Below are positions 36,843-45,614 of a stretch of 64,000 nt of DNA, piece by piece (position 1 is the stretch's first letter; the number at the start of each line of letters is the position of its first letter). Origin of the DNA: Bacteroidetes bacterium UBA1312 (GTDB taxonomy: Bacteria; Bacteroidota; Bacteroidia; Chitinophagales; Chitinophagaceae); contig DBTQ01000002.1 of assembly GCA_002307135.1 (NCBI GenBank), positions 160,921 through 224,920 on the forward strand, in the 5' to 3' direction. Position numbers and translations under genes: made by a program. The notes under the pieces were generated by a model. That model searched no databases. It was not told where the DNA came from and worked only from the letters and a program-made list of their open reading frames with translations.

Positions 36843-38642
36843 TTATTCATCCAGCTTCAATACCGCAAGGAATGCTTCTTGTGGCACCTCCACATTTCCT
36901 ATTTGGCGCATACGTTTTTTCCCCTCTTTTTGTTTTTCCAATAATTTACGTTTACGCGAAATATCACCACCATAACATTTTGCAGTAACATCCTTACGCA
37001 TTGCAGAAATATTTTCGCGAGCGACAATTTTGGCACCTACTGCGGCTTGTATAGCAATAAGGAACTGTTGACGAGGCAGGAGTTCTTTTAATTTAGCACA
37101 TAGTTTTCGGCCAAAGTCTTGTGTACGGCTGCGGTGTATCAATGCACTCAAAGCATCTAATGGTTCTCCATTGAGCAAAATATCCATACGTACAATATCT
37201 GCTTCCCGATAGTCTATTGGGTGATAATCGAAAGAAGCGTAACCACGTGTCGAAGATTTCAATTTATCGTAGAAATCAAATACAATTTCTGCCATTGGCA
37301 TTTCAAATGTAAGTTCTACACGTGTAGGGGTAAGGTAGTTTTGGTTAATAAGCATACCGCGTTTACCGAGGCAAAGCGTCATAATATTGCCAATGTAATC
37401 GGGTGCTGTGATGATTTGTGCACGTATAAATGGTTCTTCAATTCTGTCTAAGCGTGTAGGCTCAGGCATTTCGGAAGGGTTGTTTACAATAATACGCACA
37501 TCTTTTTCTCTTTGGGTATAGGCATAAAAACTTACGTTGGGCACAGTAGTGATTACCGTTTGGTTAAATTCACGTTCTAACCTTTCCTGAATAATTTCCA
37601 TGTGCAACATACCCAAGAATCCGCAACGGAAACCAAAACCTAATGCTTGCGATGTTTCCATCTCAAAGGTCAATGATGCATCGTTGAGTTGGAGCTTTTC
37701 CATACACTCCCGCAACTCTTCAAAATCATCCGTTTCAACAGGGAATATACCTGCAAATACCATTGGCTTCACATCTTCAAAGCCATGTATCGGTTCTACA
37801 GATTCATTTGCACCAACTACAGTAATGGTATCTCCAACTTTTACTTCTTTAGCATTTTTAATACCTGTAATCACATAACCCACATCTCCTGCTAGTACTT
37901 CCTTCTTTGGTGTAAGTGTCAATTTCAATACCCCCACCTCATCTGCTTCGTATTCTTTTTTAGCGTTGATGAATTTAATCTTATCGCCTTTTTTGAGTGT
38001 TCCATTGAGTACACGATAGTAGATAATGATACCACGAAACGGATTGAATACAGAGTCAAAAATAAGTGCTTGTAAGGGCGCTTCGACATTACCTTTCGGC
38101 GCAGGAATTCGATTAATAATAGCGTCTAAAATATCTTCAACACCAATACCGCTTTTTCCCGAGGCCAAAATAATTTCTTCGGGTTTGCATCCAATTAAAT
38201 CAACAATTTGGTCTGTTACTTCAGGAATCATTGCACCATCCATATCAATTTTGTTGATGACAGGTATAATTTCCAAATCATTATCCAAAGCCAAATAAAG
38301 GTTAGATATCGTTTGTGCCTGAATACCCTGAGTGGCATCCACTAATAGGAGTGCTCCCTCACATGCAGCCAATGCTCTCGATACTTCATAAGAGAAATCA
38401 ACGTGACCCGGCGTATCAATCAGGTTAAGTACATATTTTTCACCTTTATGGAGGTAATCAATTTGAATAGCATGACTTTTGATTGTAATTCCTTTTTCTC
38501 TTTCTAAATCCATATCATCTAACACTTGCGCCTGCATGTCACGGTCAGAAATGGTATGTGTAAATTCTAATAAACGATCGGCCAAAGTACTTTTACCATG
38601 GTCGATGTGAGCGATAATACAAAAATTGCGAATATTCTTCAT
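36843..38642 (-). CDS. lepA: Elongation factor 4 (back-translocating GTPase)
   Basis: 599 residues, full length. G motifs AHIDHGKST (11-19), DTPGHVDF and NKIDMDGA are intact. The LepA-specific C-terminal domain is present with GYASFDYHPIDYREADIVRMDILLNG, the basic CYGGDISRKRKLLEKQKEGKKRMR and the end VPQEAFLAVLK. LepA binds ribosomes and affects initiation and elongation under ionic stress. It is monocistronic, with a TATTTTTG box 17 bases upstream of the ATG. Confidence 0.97.
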   Translation of the reverse strand: MKNIRNFCIIAHIDHGKSTLADRLLEFTHTISDRDMQAQVLDDMDLEREKGITIKSHAIQIDYLHKGEKYVLNLIDTPGHVDFSYEVSRALAACEGALLLVDATQGIQAQTISNLYLALDNDLEIIPVINKIDMDGAMIPEVTDQIVDLIGCKPEEIILASGKSGIGVEDILDAIINRIPAPKGNVEAPLQALIFDSVFNPFRGIIIYYRVLNGTLKKGDKIKFINAKKEYEADEVGVLKLTLTPKKEVLAGDVGYVITGIKNAKEVKVGDTITVVGANESVEPIHGFEDVKPMVFAGIFPVETDDFEELRECMEKLQLNDASLTFEMETSQALGFGFRCGFLGMLHMEIIQERLEREFNQTVITTVPNVSFYAYTQREKDVRIIVNNPSEMPEPTRLDRIEEPFIRAQIITAPDYIGNIMTLCLGKRGMLINQNYLTPTRVELTFEMPMAEIVFDFYDKLKSSTRGYASFDYHPIDYREADIVRMDILLNGEPLDALSALIHRSRTQDFGRKLCAKLKELLPRQQFLIAIQAAVGAKIVARENISAMRKDVTAKCYGGDISRKRKLLEKQKEGKKRMRQIGNVEVPQEAFLAVLKLDE

Positions 38643-38659
38643 TTGATCATTTAGAGGCG

Positions 38660-38667
38660 CAAAAATA
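38660..38667 (-). promoter_or_regulatory. -7 box TATTTTTG of lepA
   Basis: Perfect TAnnTTTG match on the minus strand, 17 bases before the ATG at 38642; a TTG at 38683-38685 gives a short spacer of 15 bases. Confidence 0.45.
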
Positions 38668-38806
38668 CGAAATATAATGTGGCAATTTTGAGAAATATGA
38701 TTTCAGATAGAATCCTATTGAAAAAACAAGAGCAGGTTAATATCTAATAAAGAAAAATTGAAATTATTTGAGTGTTATTCAAAATTCTATTCAAAGGATA
38801 GCTTAT

Positions 38807-39427
38807 TTATCCCAAAATTTCTTCCCAATCGCCGGCTCCTTCTCTAATTAATACTGGAGCGCCAGAGGTGCAATCTATAACTGTTGAGGCAATAATTTGC
38901 CCTATACCACTATCAATAACGATATCTACTTGCTTTCCAAACAATTCATGCATTTGTTCCGGGTCAGTAAAATATTCAACATCATTATCCATAGGCAAAG
39001 ACACACTCATTATAGGATGACCCAATTCCGTAACAATTGCCTGTGCAATAATATGGTCGGGGACACGAATGCCTACAGTATCTTTTTTGGCTTTCAATAA
39101 TTTAGGCACTTCCCTGTTCGCCTCAAGAATAAATGTATATGGTCCAGGTAAGACTTTTTTGAGCATCCGAAATATAGGAGTATCGATAGGTTTGGTAAAT
39201 TTACTCAGATGGCTCAGATCATTACAAATGAACGAAAATTGAGCTTTTTTAGGATCAATTTTTTTGATTCGACAAATACGTTCAATGGCTTCTGTATTAT
39301 AGATATCACAACCTAATCCATAAATAGTATCGGTAGGATAAATAATAACACCACCCAAACGAAGGTTATCAACAACGGTCTTAATATGCCTTTGTTGTGG
39401 ATTATCCGGATGAATCTCTAATAACAT
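38807..39427 (-). CDS. YciO-type YrdC-domain protein
   Basis: 206 residues of the Sua5/YrdC/YciO family. GGVIIYPTDTIYGLGCDI is the nucleotide-binding start. The C-terminal half reads VGIRVPDHIIAQAIV and GHPIMSVSLPMDND, where TsaC proteins have a S-x-N-x-SG signature, followed by TVIDCTSGAPVLIREGAGDW. These features group it with YciO, whose role in threonylcarbamoyl-AMP synthesis is weak or unproven. A true TsaC-type paralogue lies 2.4 kb away at 41821-42390, which is the likelier t6A enzyme. Confidence 0.82.
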   Translation of the reverse strand: MLLEIHPDNPQQRHIKTVVDNLRLGGVIIYPTDTIYGLGCDIYNTEAIERICRIKKIDPKKAQFSFICNDLSHLSKFTKPIDTPIFRMLKKVLPGPYTFILEANREVPKLLKAKKDTVGIRVPDHIIAQAIVTELGHPIMSVSLPMDNDVEYFTDPEQMHELFGKQVDIVIDSGIGQIIASTVIDCTSGAPVLIREGAGDWEEILG

Positions 39428-39459
39428 TGCTCAAAATTTTTCATAAAATTATACATTCG
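39427..39459 (+). promoter_or_regulatory. Promoter of the lone GT2 gene
   Basis: TTG (39427-39429), 22 bases, then TACATTCG (39452-39459), 19 bases before the ATG at 39479. It overlaps the start of the divergent YciO-type gene. Confidence 0.45.
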
Positions 39460-39478
39460 TAGCGCCAACAGCGAATTT

Positions 39479-40312
39479 ATGTTCTCAATTATCATACCTA
39501 CCTGGAATAATATCGACTTTGCGAAGCTCTGTGTCAACAGTATTCGTAAACACTCTGCCTACAAACATCAGATAATCCTGCACATCAATGATGGCAGTGA
39601 TGGAACCCTGCAATGGGCGATTGACGAACGCATTGATCATACCCATACTACCGACAATGCAGGTATCTGTATTGCGGTAAATATGGCCGCGGGTCTCGCT
39701 ACACAAGATTACATTGTGTATATGAACGATGATATGTATGTATGTCCGCAATGGGATATTGAATTAATAAAAGAAATTAAGGCTTTGAATACCGATAATT
39801 TCATGTTTTCGAGTACTATGATAGAGCCAATTAATTATCAAAATCCGTGCGTCATCCATCACGATTATGGGCAATCTATTGCCACATTTAGGGAACAGGA
39901 TTTACTACAAGAATATGGACAATATGAAAAAAATGATTGGAACGGTTCAGCTTGGCCACCAACAATTGTTCACCGAAAGTATTGGCATATTACCGGAGGT
40001 TACAGTATAGAGCTTAGCCCGGGCATGAGTAGCGATGACGATTTTGCCATGAAGATGTGGGCTGCAGGTTGTCGTATTTTCAAAGGTATTGGCAAAAGCA
40101 GGGTCTATCATTTTCAATCCAAATCAACTTTGCGGATTATAAAAAACAATGGACGAAAACAGTTTATGATGAAATGGGGGATGAACCAATCTACATTCAA
40201 TAAATATTTCCTGAAACGCGGGACTCCTTATATCGGCCCTTTAAGCGAGCCCGATAAGAGTACCATGAAAATGGAATTATTCAGAGCATGGTTGAAAAGA
40301 AAAATTTGGTAA
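39479..40312 (+). CDS. Glycosyltransferase family 2
   Basis: 277 residues of GT-A fold with FSIIIPTWNN (2-11), NDGSDG (37-42), the metal site MNDDM (82-86) and the later GMSSDDDFAMKMW, the D-D catalytic block. The C-terminus is basic (FRAWLKRKIW). It stands alone among housekeeping genes, between two YrdC-domain genes, far from the glycan islands. It could act in LPS core or glycolipid synthesis; this is not decidable from sequence. Confidence 0.85.
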   Translation: MFSIIIPTWNNIDFAKLCVNSIRKHSAYKHQIILHINDGSDGTLQWAIDERIDHTHTTDNAGICIAVNMAAGLATQDYIVYMNDDMYVCPQWDIELIKEIKALNTDNFMFSSTMIEPINYQNPCVIHHDYGQSIATFREQDLLQEYGQYEKNDWNGSAWPPTIVHRKYWHITGGYSIELSPGMSSDDDFAMKMWAAGCRIFKGIGKSRVYHFQSKSTLRIIKNNGRKQFMMKWGMNQSTFNKYFLKRGTPYIGPLSEPDKSTMKMELFRAWLKRKIW

Positions 40313-40317
40313 TTCTT

Positions 40318-41745
40318 TTAGTGCATTTCGCTAGGTTTCAATCCTAATTCTCTTGCTTTATCCAGCATGTACTGATATGCTGCATTATAGTCATTTGGGA
40401 TAATACCATCCAATATAGCTTCACGAACAGCCGTTTTTATCACACCTACTTCTCGTGATGGAGGCAGGTTAAATATTTTCATCACATCGGCACCGTCTAT
40501 TGGCGGCTGCCAATTGCGAATGCGGTCTTTTTCTTCTACTATTTTTAAGCGGGTTTTCACCAAGCCAAAATTCTCCAAAAAGCGCCGCACCTTTTGTTTA
40601 TTTTTAGATGTGATATCACTCTCACAGAGCAGCATCAAGTCGTCAATATCATCTCCTGCATCAAATAATAATCGACGCATTGCAGAGTCCGTTATCTCTT
40701 CTTTACTCAAACTTATCGGGCGCAAATGCAAGCCTACTAATTTAGCAACATACTTCATGTGCTCGTTTTGAGGCAATTTCAATTGTCGAAAAATTTGCGT
40801 CGTCATTTTTTTCCCCAATGCGTCATGCCCATGAAATGTCCAACCATGCCCGGGTTCAAAACGTTTAGTTGCAGGCTTCGCAATATCATGCAATATTGCA
40901 GACCAACGCAGCCATAAATTATTGCTTCGATAAGCTACATTATCGAGCACTTGTAAAGTGTGATAAAAATTATCTTTATGACCCTTCCCTTCCAATATCT
41001 CTACTCCTGCAAGTGTAACCATTTGAGGAAAAAACATCTCTAATAAACCTGTACGATACAACAGATCAAAACCGATAGATGGAACTTTAGCCGCTATTAT
41101 TTTATTAAGCTCATCTGTTATTCTTTCTTGCGAAATAATTTTGAGCCGTTCTTTATTTCTTGCTATCGCTTCATAAGTACTTGACTCAATTTCAAAACCC
41201 AGTTGAGTCGCAAAACGAATGCCGCGCATCATGCGTAGTGGATCGTCTGAAAAAGTAATATCAGGGTCTAATGGTGTTCGAATGATCTTATGCTCCATAT
41301 CTGCAATACCACCAAAAGGATCTATAAGCACACCATAATCATTGCTGTTAAGGCTTATCGCCATTGCATTAATCGTAAAATCTCTACGGTTCTGATCGTC
41401 TTCAAGCGTACCTGCTTCCACCTGAGGATTTCGTGATGTTGCTTGATAAGATTCCTTTCGTGCACCAACAAATTCGACATCAAAACCATTGGGTAATTTT
41501 ATTTGTGCGGTACCGTAAGTTTTAAAAAAACTGACATGCAATTTTGGCACAAAAGTGGCCGATACAGCCTCAGCCAATGCAATACCATTGCCCACGCATA
41601 CTACATCTGCATCTTTACTATTTCGACCCAATAATTTGTCCCGCACAAAACCACCAATTAAATAACAAGGCATATCTAATTGATTGGCCGCAGCGGCTAT
41701 CCGCTCTAATAGTTGTCGTTCTTCTTTGCTGCACGAAATATCCAT
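40318..41745 (-). CDS. cca: CCA-adding tRNA nucleotidyltransferase with HD domain
   Basis: 475 residues, class II. The head domain has LIGGFVRDKLLGR (29-41) with the DxD pair D45 and D47, then RRDFTINAMAISL and DPLRMMRGIRFATQ. A central HD domain follows with ILHDIAKPATKRFEPGHGWTFHGHDALG, and a helical C-terminus. The enzyme adds or repairs the 3' CCA of tRNAs. The -7 box at 41754-41761 is eight bases from the ATG, so the mRNA has almost no leader. Confidence 0.94.
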   Translation of the reverse strand: MDISCSKEERQLLERIAAAANQLDMPCYLIGGFVRDKLLGRNSKDADVVCVGNGIALAEAVSATFVPKLHVSFFKTYGTAQIKLPNGFDVEFVGARKESYQATSRNPQVEAGTLEDDQNRRDFTINAMAISLNSNDYGVLIDPFGGIADMEHKIIRTPLDPDITFSDDPLRMMRGIRFATQLGFEIESSTYEAIARNKERLKIISQERITDELNKIIAAKVPSIGFDLLYRTGLLEMFFPQMVTLAGVEILEGKGHKDNFYHTLQVLDNVAYRSNNLWLRWSAILHDIAKPATKRFEPGHGWTFHGHDALGKKMTTQIFRQLKLPQNEHMKYVAKLVGLHLRPISLSKEEITDSAMRRLLFDAGDDIDDLMLLCESDITSKNKQKVRRFLENFGLVKTRLKIVEEKDRIRNWQPPIDGADVMKIFNLPPSREVGVIKTAVREAILDGIIPNDYNAAYQYMLDKARELGLKPSEMH

Positions 41746-41753
41746 AAGAGCGG

Positions 41754-41761
41754 CAAATTTA
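41754..41761 (-). promoter_or_regulatory. -7 box TAAATTTG of cca
   Basis: Perfect TAnnTTTG match on the minus strand ending eight bases before the ATG at 41745. Confidence 0.5.
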
Positions 41762-41820
41762 CGTTTTTAGTTTTTAGTAAAACGGAGTTAAGCTACCAAG
41801 ATTTAATGAGCATGCTTCAA

Positions 41821-42390
41821 TTAACGTAAATAAACAATTGTGCCATCTTGTTCAAAGCGAACAATACGGGAAGGAGTCGTAATAGTCTCATCGCCTTGCC
41901 TATATGTAGTTACATAGTCCACCGCTTCTACTATTTCTGCCGCTATCTGCTTAAAAATAGCAGGCGTGTCTGCTCCACTTATGTTTGCAGAAGTAGATAT
42001 AACAGGTCTGCCTAAAGCATCAATTATCGATTTACAAAAAGGGTCTTTAGTGATTCGAATAGCAACACTTCCGTCTTCGTTGATTACATTTCTAGGCAAA
42101 TTCTGGGCTTCCGACAACACCACTGTAGTAGGAGTAGTAAAGGATATTATCTGTTGCAGCATAAAATCCGTCAACTGGTCAGTATAATTAGAAAGTTCTG
42201 ATACATCTGACAGGAGTATAATTAAACTCTTTTGTCTGGGTCTTTGTTTAATTTCAAAAATTTTATCCACTACAGATTCATTCAGCGCATCGCAACCGAT
42301 GCCCCATACGGTATCTGTAGGATATAATATTATTTTACCACTCCTTATAAAGCTTAGACAATTGTCGATTTCATTTTGAAAAGATGCCAT
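41821..42390 (-). CDS. tsaC: L-threonylcarbamoyladenylate synthase (TsaC/Sua5 type)
   Basis: 189 residues. GKIILYPTDTVWGIGCDA, KQRPRQKSLIIL and RPVISTSANISGADTP are the substrate-binding signatures of TsaC; the STSANISG motif is what the YciO-type paralogue at 38807 lacks. It makes threonylcarbamoyl-AMP from threonine, bicarbonate and ATP for the t6A37 modification of tRNAs. It has no C-terminal Sua5 domain. It is on the same strand and just upstream of cca, giving a small tRNA-maturation neighbourhood. Confidence 0.9.
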   Translation of the reverse strand: MASFQNEIDNCLSFIRSGKIILYPTDTVWGIGCDALNESVVDKIFEIKQRPRQKSLIILLSDVSELSNYTDQLTDFMLQQIISFTTPTTVVLSEAQNLPRNVINEDGSVAIRITKDPFCKSIIDALGRPVISTSANISGADTPAIFKQIAAEIVEAVDYVTTYRQGDETITTPSRIVRFEQDGTIVYLR

Positions 42391-42454
42391 GGTACAAATA
42401 TGGTTGAAAAATATTTTAACTGCAAAATAACTGCATACATGTTATTTTTACGCT

Positions 42455-42462
42455 TATATTTG
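42455..42462 (+). promoter_or_regulatory. -7 box TATATTTG of the first DUF1573 gene
   Basis: Perfect TAnnTTTG match, 44 bases before the ATG at 42507. Confidence 0.5.
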
Positions 42463-42506
42463 TAACTACATCAGTAATATTGTAACACTTAAACATAACT
42501 ACTACA

Positions 42507-43013
42507 ATGAAAAAAATGATGCTTACGTTGAGCTTGGTGGCTGGATTAACAACCGTAGTATGTGCGCAGAACCCAATAACAGCTGTTTATACTCCAACTC
42601 CTGGAGAGACACCTCCTCCTATGGAGGCACTGGCTAGATCAGTGAATAAAAATGTTGCTAAATTTTCTTTTACTGATCCAGAAAATACTTACGATTTTGG
42701 TAAAATACCATTAGGACCAGTTGCAGAACATATTTTTGAATTCAAAAACGTAGGAATTGAGCCACTAATTATCACAAATGGACAGGCTTCCTGCGGATGT
42801 ACAAGTCCTGAATGGCCTAAAGAACCTATTATGCCTGGTCAAAAAGGTAGAGTTGTAGTTAAATATACTACTCAAGGGCATGTTGGTCCTTTCACTAAAT
42901 CGGTATATCTAACATCCAATGCACCAACAGAAAATGGCGCTGACCGATATGAACTATTTATCAAAGGAGAGGTTGTAGATAATGCTAAACCAACCGATCC
43001 TGCTAAAAAATAA
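42507..43013 (+). CDS. Secreted DUF1573 protein, copy 1
   Basis: 168 residues. A signal peptide ends near VCAQ (residue 21). The single DUF1573 Ig-like domain has YDFGKIPLGP, EHIFEFKN, the paired-cysteine SCGCTSPEW and YTTQGHVGPFTK. DUF1573 is related to ASH-type domains and is common among exported Bacteroidota proteins, with no defined function. It is first of three tandem paralogues and closest to copy 3; both end in a similar lysine-rich tail. Export to the periplasm or outer membrane is inferred. Confidence 0.87.
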   Translation: MKKMMLTLSLVAGLTTVVCAQNPITAVYTPTPGETPPPMEALARSVNKNVAKFSFTDPENTYDFGKIPLGPVAEHIFEFKNVGIEPLIITNGQASCGCTSPEWPKEPIMPGQKGRVVVKYTTQGHVGPFTKSVYLTSNAPTENGADRYELFIKGEVVDNAKPTDPAKK

Positions 43014-43054
43014 TCAACCAATTAAGGTATATTAACTCGAAAATAACAGGTTTA

Positions 43055-43087
43055 TTGTATTCACAACAGTTGATGTACTTACATTTG
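43055..43087 (+). promoter_or_regulatory. Promoter of the second DUF1573 gene
   Basis: TTG (43055-43057), 22 bases, then TACATTTG (43080-43087), 23 bases before the ATG at 43111. Copy 2 thus appears to have its own promoter. Confidence 0.55.
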
Positions 43088-43110
43088 TAATCATTAAAAA
43101 TCAAAACAAC

Positions 43111-43614
43111 ATGAAAAAAATAATTTTATCCATTGGTATGTTTCTTGCAGTAAATGCTGCGTTTGCTCAATCAAAACCTGTAGCTCCTACTCTTAGTAAT
43201 TCCAATACTCCTACAATGCAGGCTCCTGCAACACCCGCCGCTCCTGCATCTTCTTTGAAACCTGAGAATATGTATTTTCCTGTTTCTATACACGATTTTG
43301 GTACAATACCTGAAGGCCCTGCAGCTGAGCATGAGTTTGAATTTACCAATACAGGTAAAGAGCCAATCGTTATTTCTAATGTAAGCGCATCATGTGGTTG
43401 CACCACACCGTCTTATTCTAAAGAGCCCGTTTTGCCAGGTAAAAAAGGCAAAGTAAAAGCCTCTTATAATACTCAAGGCCGTGTTGCACCTTTTACTAAA
43501 TCCATTACAATCAACTCTAATGCAGGTACAAAAGTATTGACCATTAAAGGCGAAGTAGAAAAAGCACCAACCGGTTCTGTACCAGTAAACAACTCTTTAA
43601 TAAAAACTAACTAA
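43111..43614 (+). CDS. Secreted DUF1573 protein, copy 2
   Basis: 167 residues. A signal peptide ends near AFAQ (residue 20), then a Pro/Ala/Thr-rich linker (about 21-50) not found in the other copies. The domain has HDFGTIPEGP, EHEFEFTN, SCGCTTPSY and YNTQGRVAPFTK. It is the most divergent of the three and lacks the W of the P-x-W-P-K-E-P motif (SYSKEP). The extra linker would hold the domain away from the membrane or a partner (inference). Confidence 0.87.
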   Translation: MKKIILSIGMFLAVNAAFAQSKPVAPTLSNSNTPTMQAPATPAAPASSLKPENMYFPVSIHDFGTIPEGPAAEHEFEFTNTGKEPIVISNVSASCGCTTPSYSKEPVLPGKKGKVKASYNTQGRVAPFTKSITINSNAGTKVLTIKGEVEKAPTGSVPVNNSLIKTN

Positions 43615-43703
43615 TATTAACTTGAATATCTAAAGAACCGAGGTTAAACCAAATGTTCATTATCAAGTCAAATGAAAATCTTATAAATAAAAAACAAACA
43701 ACA

Positions 43704-44174
43704 ATGAAGAAAGTCGTTTTCACTCTATGTCTAGCTATCGGTTTTGGGACTACACTTTATGCTCAAAACCCAACTACTGCTGCTCCTGCTGCAAAAGTTG
43801 TTAACAAAAATGCACCTAAGCTTGTATTTTCTGACAAGAATAATACTTACGATTTCGGTAAAATTCCTGAAGGTCCAATTGCAGAGCACGTTTTTGAATT
43901 TAAAAATACAGGTAAAGAGCCTTTAGTAATCAATCAATGTAACGCTTCATGCGGATGCACTACTCCAGAATGGCCTAAAGAACCCGTTTTGCCAGGTAAA
44001 AAAGGTAAAATAACTGTTCGTTATAATACACAAGGTCGTGTTCAACCATTTACAAAAACAATTTATATACAATCAAATGCTGCACAAGAAGACGGCAAAG
44101 AACGTATTGAGTTGTACATAAAGGGAGAAGTATTTCAAGCAGCTCCAGCTACTTCAGATGCTCCTAAAAAATAA
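43704..44174 (+). CDS. Secreted DUF1573 protein, copy 3
   Basis: 156 residues from ATG 43704, which begins a normal signal peptide (KKVVFTLCLAIGFGTTLYAQ). A further upstream in-frame ATG at 43653 would put 17 polar residues before it and is rejected. The domain has YDFGKIPEGP, EHVFEFKN, SCGCTTPEW and YNTQGRVQPFTK. No clear -7 box was found in the 89 bases before it, so it may be read with copy 2. A strong terminator follows at 44191-44226. Confidence 0.87.
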   Translation: MKKVVFTLCLAIGFGTTLYAQNPTTAAPAAKVVNKNAPKLVFSDKNNTYDFGKIPEGPIAEHVFEFKNTGKEPLVINQCNASCGCTTPEWPKEPVLPGKKGKITVRYNTQGRVQPFTKTIYIQSNAAQEDGKERIELYIKGEVFQAAPATSDAPKK

Positions 44175-44190
44175 TTATTTACACCCTTTC

Positions 44191-44226
44191 AAAAAAACTG
44201 ACTGATACGTATCAGTCAGTTTTTTT
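44191..44226 (+). terminator. Terminator of the DUF1573 array
   Basis: An 18-base perfect inverted repeat without formal loop (effective four-base loop at the centre), ending in a long T run to 44228. It separates the array from porV. Confidence 0.88.
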
Positions 44227-44334
44227 TTGTACCTACTACAGCTCAAGCATGAAATATGAGCAAGAAATAAATAATTTTTTTTGTTTAATTTTGAATCTAT
44301 AACAACTATTATGCCGATTTGTTCCGTTTGTTAT

Positions 44335-44364
44335 TTTGAAAAATTAGATTTGGCATAACTTTTG
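44335..44364 (+). promoter_or_regulatory. Promoter of the porV-porU operon
   Basis: TTTG (44335-44338), 17 bases, then TAACTTTTG (44356-44364), a -7 box with one extra base, 31 bases before the ATG at 44396. Confidence 0.45.
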
Positions 44365-44395
44365 TATAAATTCAGATAGACCTCTCTTTATTGAT

Positions 44396-45577
44396 ATGAA
44401 AACACGTCTCTATTTCACTGTATATAATAAAAAGCTATTACTAATTGCAGGGCTATTTGCATCTGTTATTAGTAATGCACAAGATAAAATATATGTAAAT
44501 GAGTATCTAAATATTGGTATTGGCGGACGCGGTTTATCAATGGGATCTGCACAAGCTGCTACTACTAATGATGTTAACAGTGGTTATTGGAATCCTGCTG
44601 GTCTTACAAAGGTTGAAGATAATTTGCAAGTAGGGGCTATGCACGCTGAATATTTTGCAGGTAATGCAAAATACGACTATGCATCGGTGGCATTGCCCTT
44701 AAAAAATAAAAAACGTTGCGTAGGCATATCCTTCATCCGTTTTGCAACAGACGACATTCCATACACATTAGATTATGTACAGCCAGACGGATCTTTTGAT
44801 GAAAGTAAACTGAAATCTATATCTGCCGGCGATTATGCATTTTTAATTTCGTATGCACAGCAGATGAAATTATTCAAAAATCCGGAAATTAAAACTAGTC
44901 TGGGTGTCAATGCAAAAATCATTTATCGAAATATTGGTTCAATGGCGAATGCATGGGGCGGAGGTATAGATGTTGGGCTACAAGCGGCTTACCATAGATG
45001 GCAATTTGGTTTAGTAGCGAAAGATATTACTACTACATACACCACTTGGACCTTTAACCTTACTGATCACGAAAAAGAAGTTTTCGGTCAAACAGGTAAC
45101 GAAATTCCTGTAAAGTCTTATGAGGTAATGAAACCACGGTTCAATTTTGGACTCGCCTATAATTTCCTGAAAAATACACGAAAATTTCAATTCTTAATGG
45201 AGCTGGACGCTGATATCACCAGCGATGGTATGCGCAACACCGTTATTAAATCAAAAACACTCAGTATAGACCCACATGCAGGCTTGGAATTGAATTATCG
45301 GAAAACAATTTTTCTAAGAGCCGGAGTTTGTAATATCCAAAAAGTATTAGACGACAAAGACAGTACCAACAAAAAATATTTTACCATTTTCCAACCGTCT
45401 GTGGGACTTGGACTAAAGTTAGGCCCATTGATGGTTGACTATGCCTATACAAGTTTACAAACACAGAGTAATCCTTTATTTTCTCATATCGTATCTATTA
45501 GACTAGACATAAATAAGATTGGTAATAAGCCCAAAGATCTTTCAATAGAATCGACCGGAACTGTTCCTAAAAAGTAA
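44396..45577 (+). CDS. porV: PorV-family outer-membrane protein of the type IX secretion system
   Basis: 393 residues. A long basic signal peptide ends near SNAQ (residue 29). The N-terminal motif IGIGGRGLSMGSAQAATTNDVNSGYWNPAGL is shared by PorV/PorQ and FadL-like barrels, and GNAKYDYASVALPL continues it. PorV is the outer-membrane shuttle that takes C-terminal-signal cargo from the secretion pore to the sortase PorU. The following gene, 37 bases downstream, is a PorU-like C25 peptidase, which supports PorV over PorQ. No other type IX genes are in the window. Confidence 0.85.
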   Translation: MKTRLYFTVYNKKLLLIAGLFASVISNAQDKIYVNEYLNIGIGGRGLSMGSAQAATTNDVNSGYWNPAGLTKVEDNLQVGAMHAEYFAGNAKYDYASVALPLKNKKRCVGISFIRFATDDIPYTLDYVQPDGSFDESKLKSISAGDYAFLISYAQQMKLFKNPEIKTSLGVNAKIIYRNIGSMANAWGGGIDVGLQAAYHRWQFGLVAKDITTTYTTWTFNLTDHEKEVFGQTGNEIPVKSYEVMKPRFNFGLAYNFLKNTRKFQFLMELDADITSDGMRNTVIKSKTLSIDPHAGLELNYRKTIFLRAGVCNIQKVLDDKDSTNKKYFTIFQPSVGLGLKLGPLMVDYAYTSLQTQSNPLFSHIVSIRLDINKIGNKPKDLSIESTGTVPKK

Positions 45578-45614
45578 CCATTCAAAAAGTACAAGAGATT
45601 AAAATCGGACATTT

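Noticed and set aside
43653..43703. Earlier start of DUF1573 copy 3
   Set aside because: It would bury the signal peptide behind 17 polar residues; copies 1 and 2 start directly with the signal peptide.
44191..44226. Perfect 36-base palindrome considered as an operator
   Set aside because: The T run directly after it and its place after the DUF1573 stop make it an intrinsic terminator.
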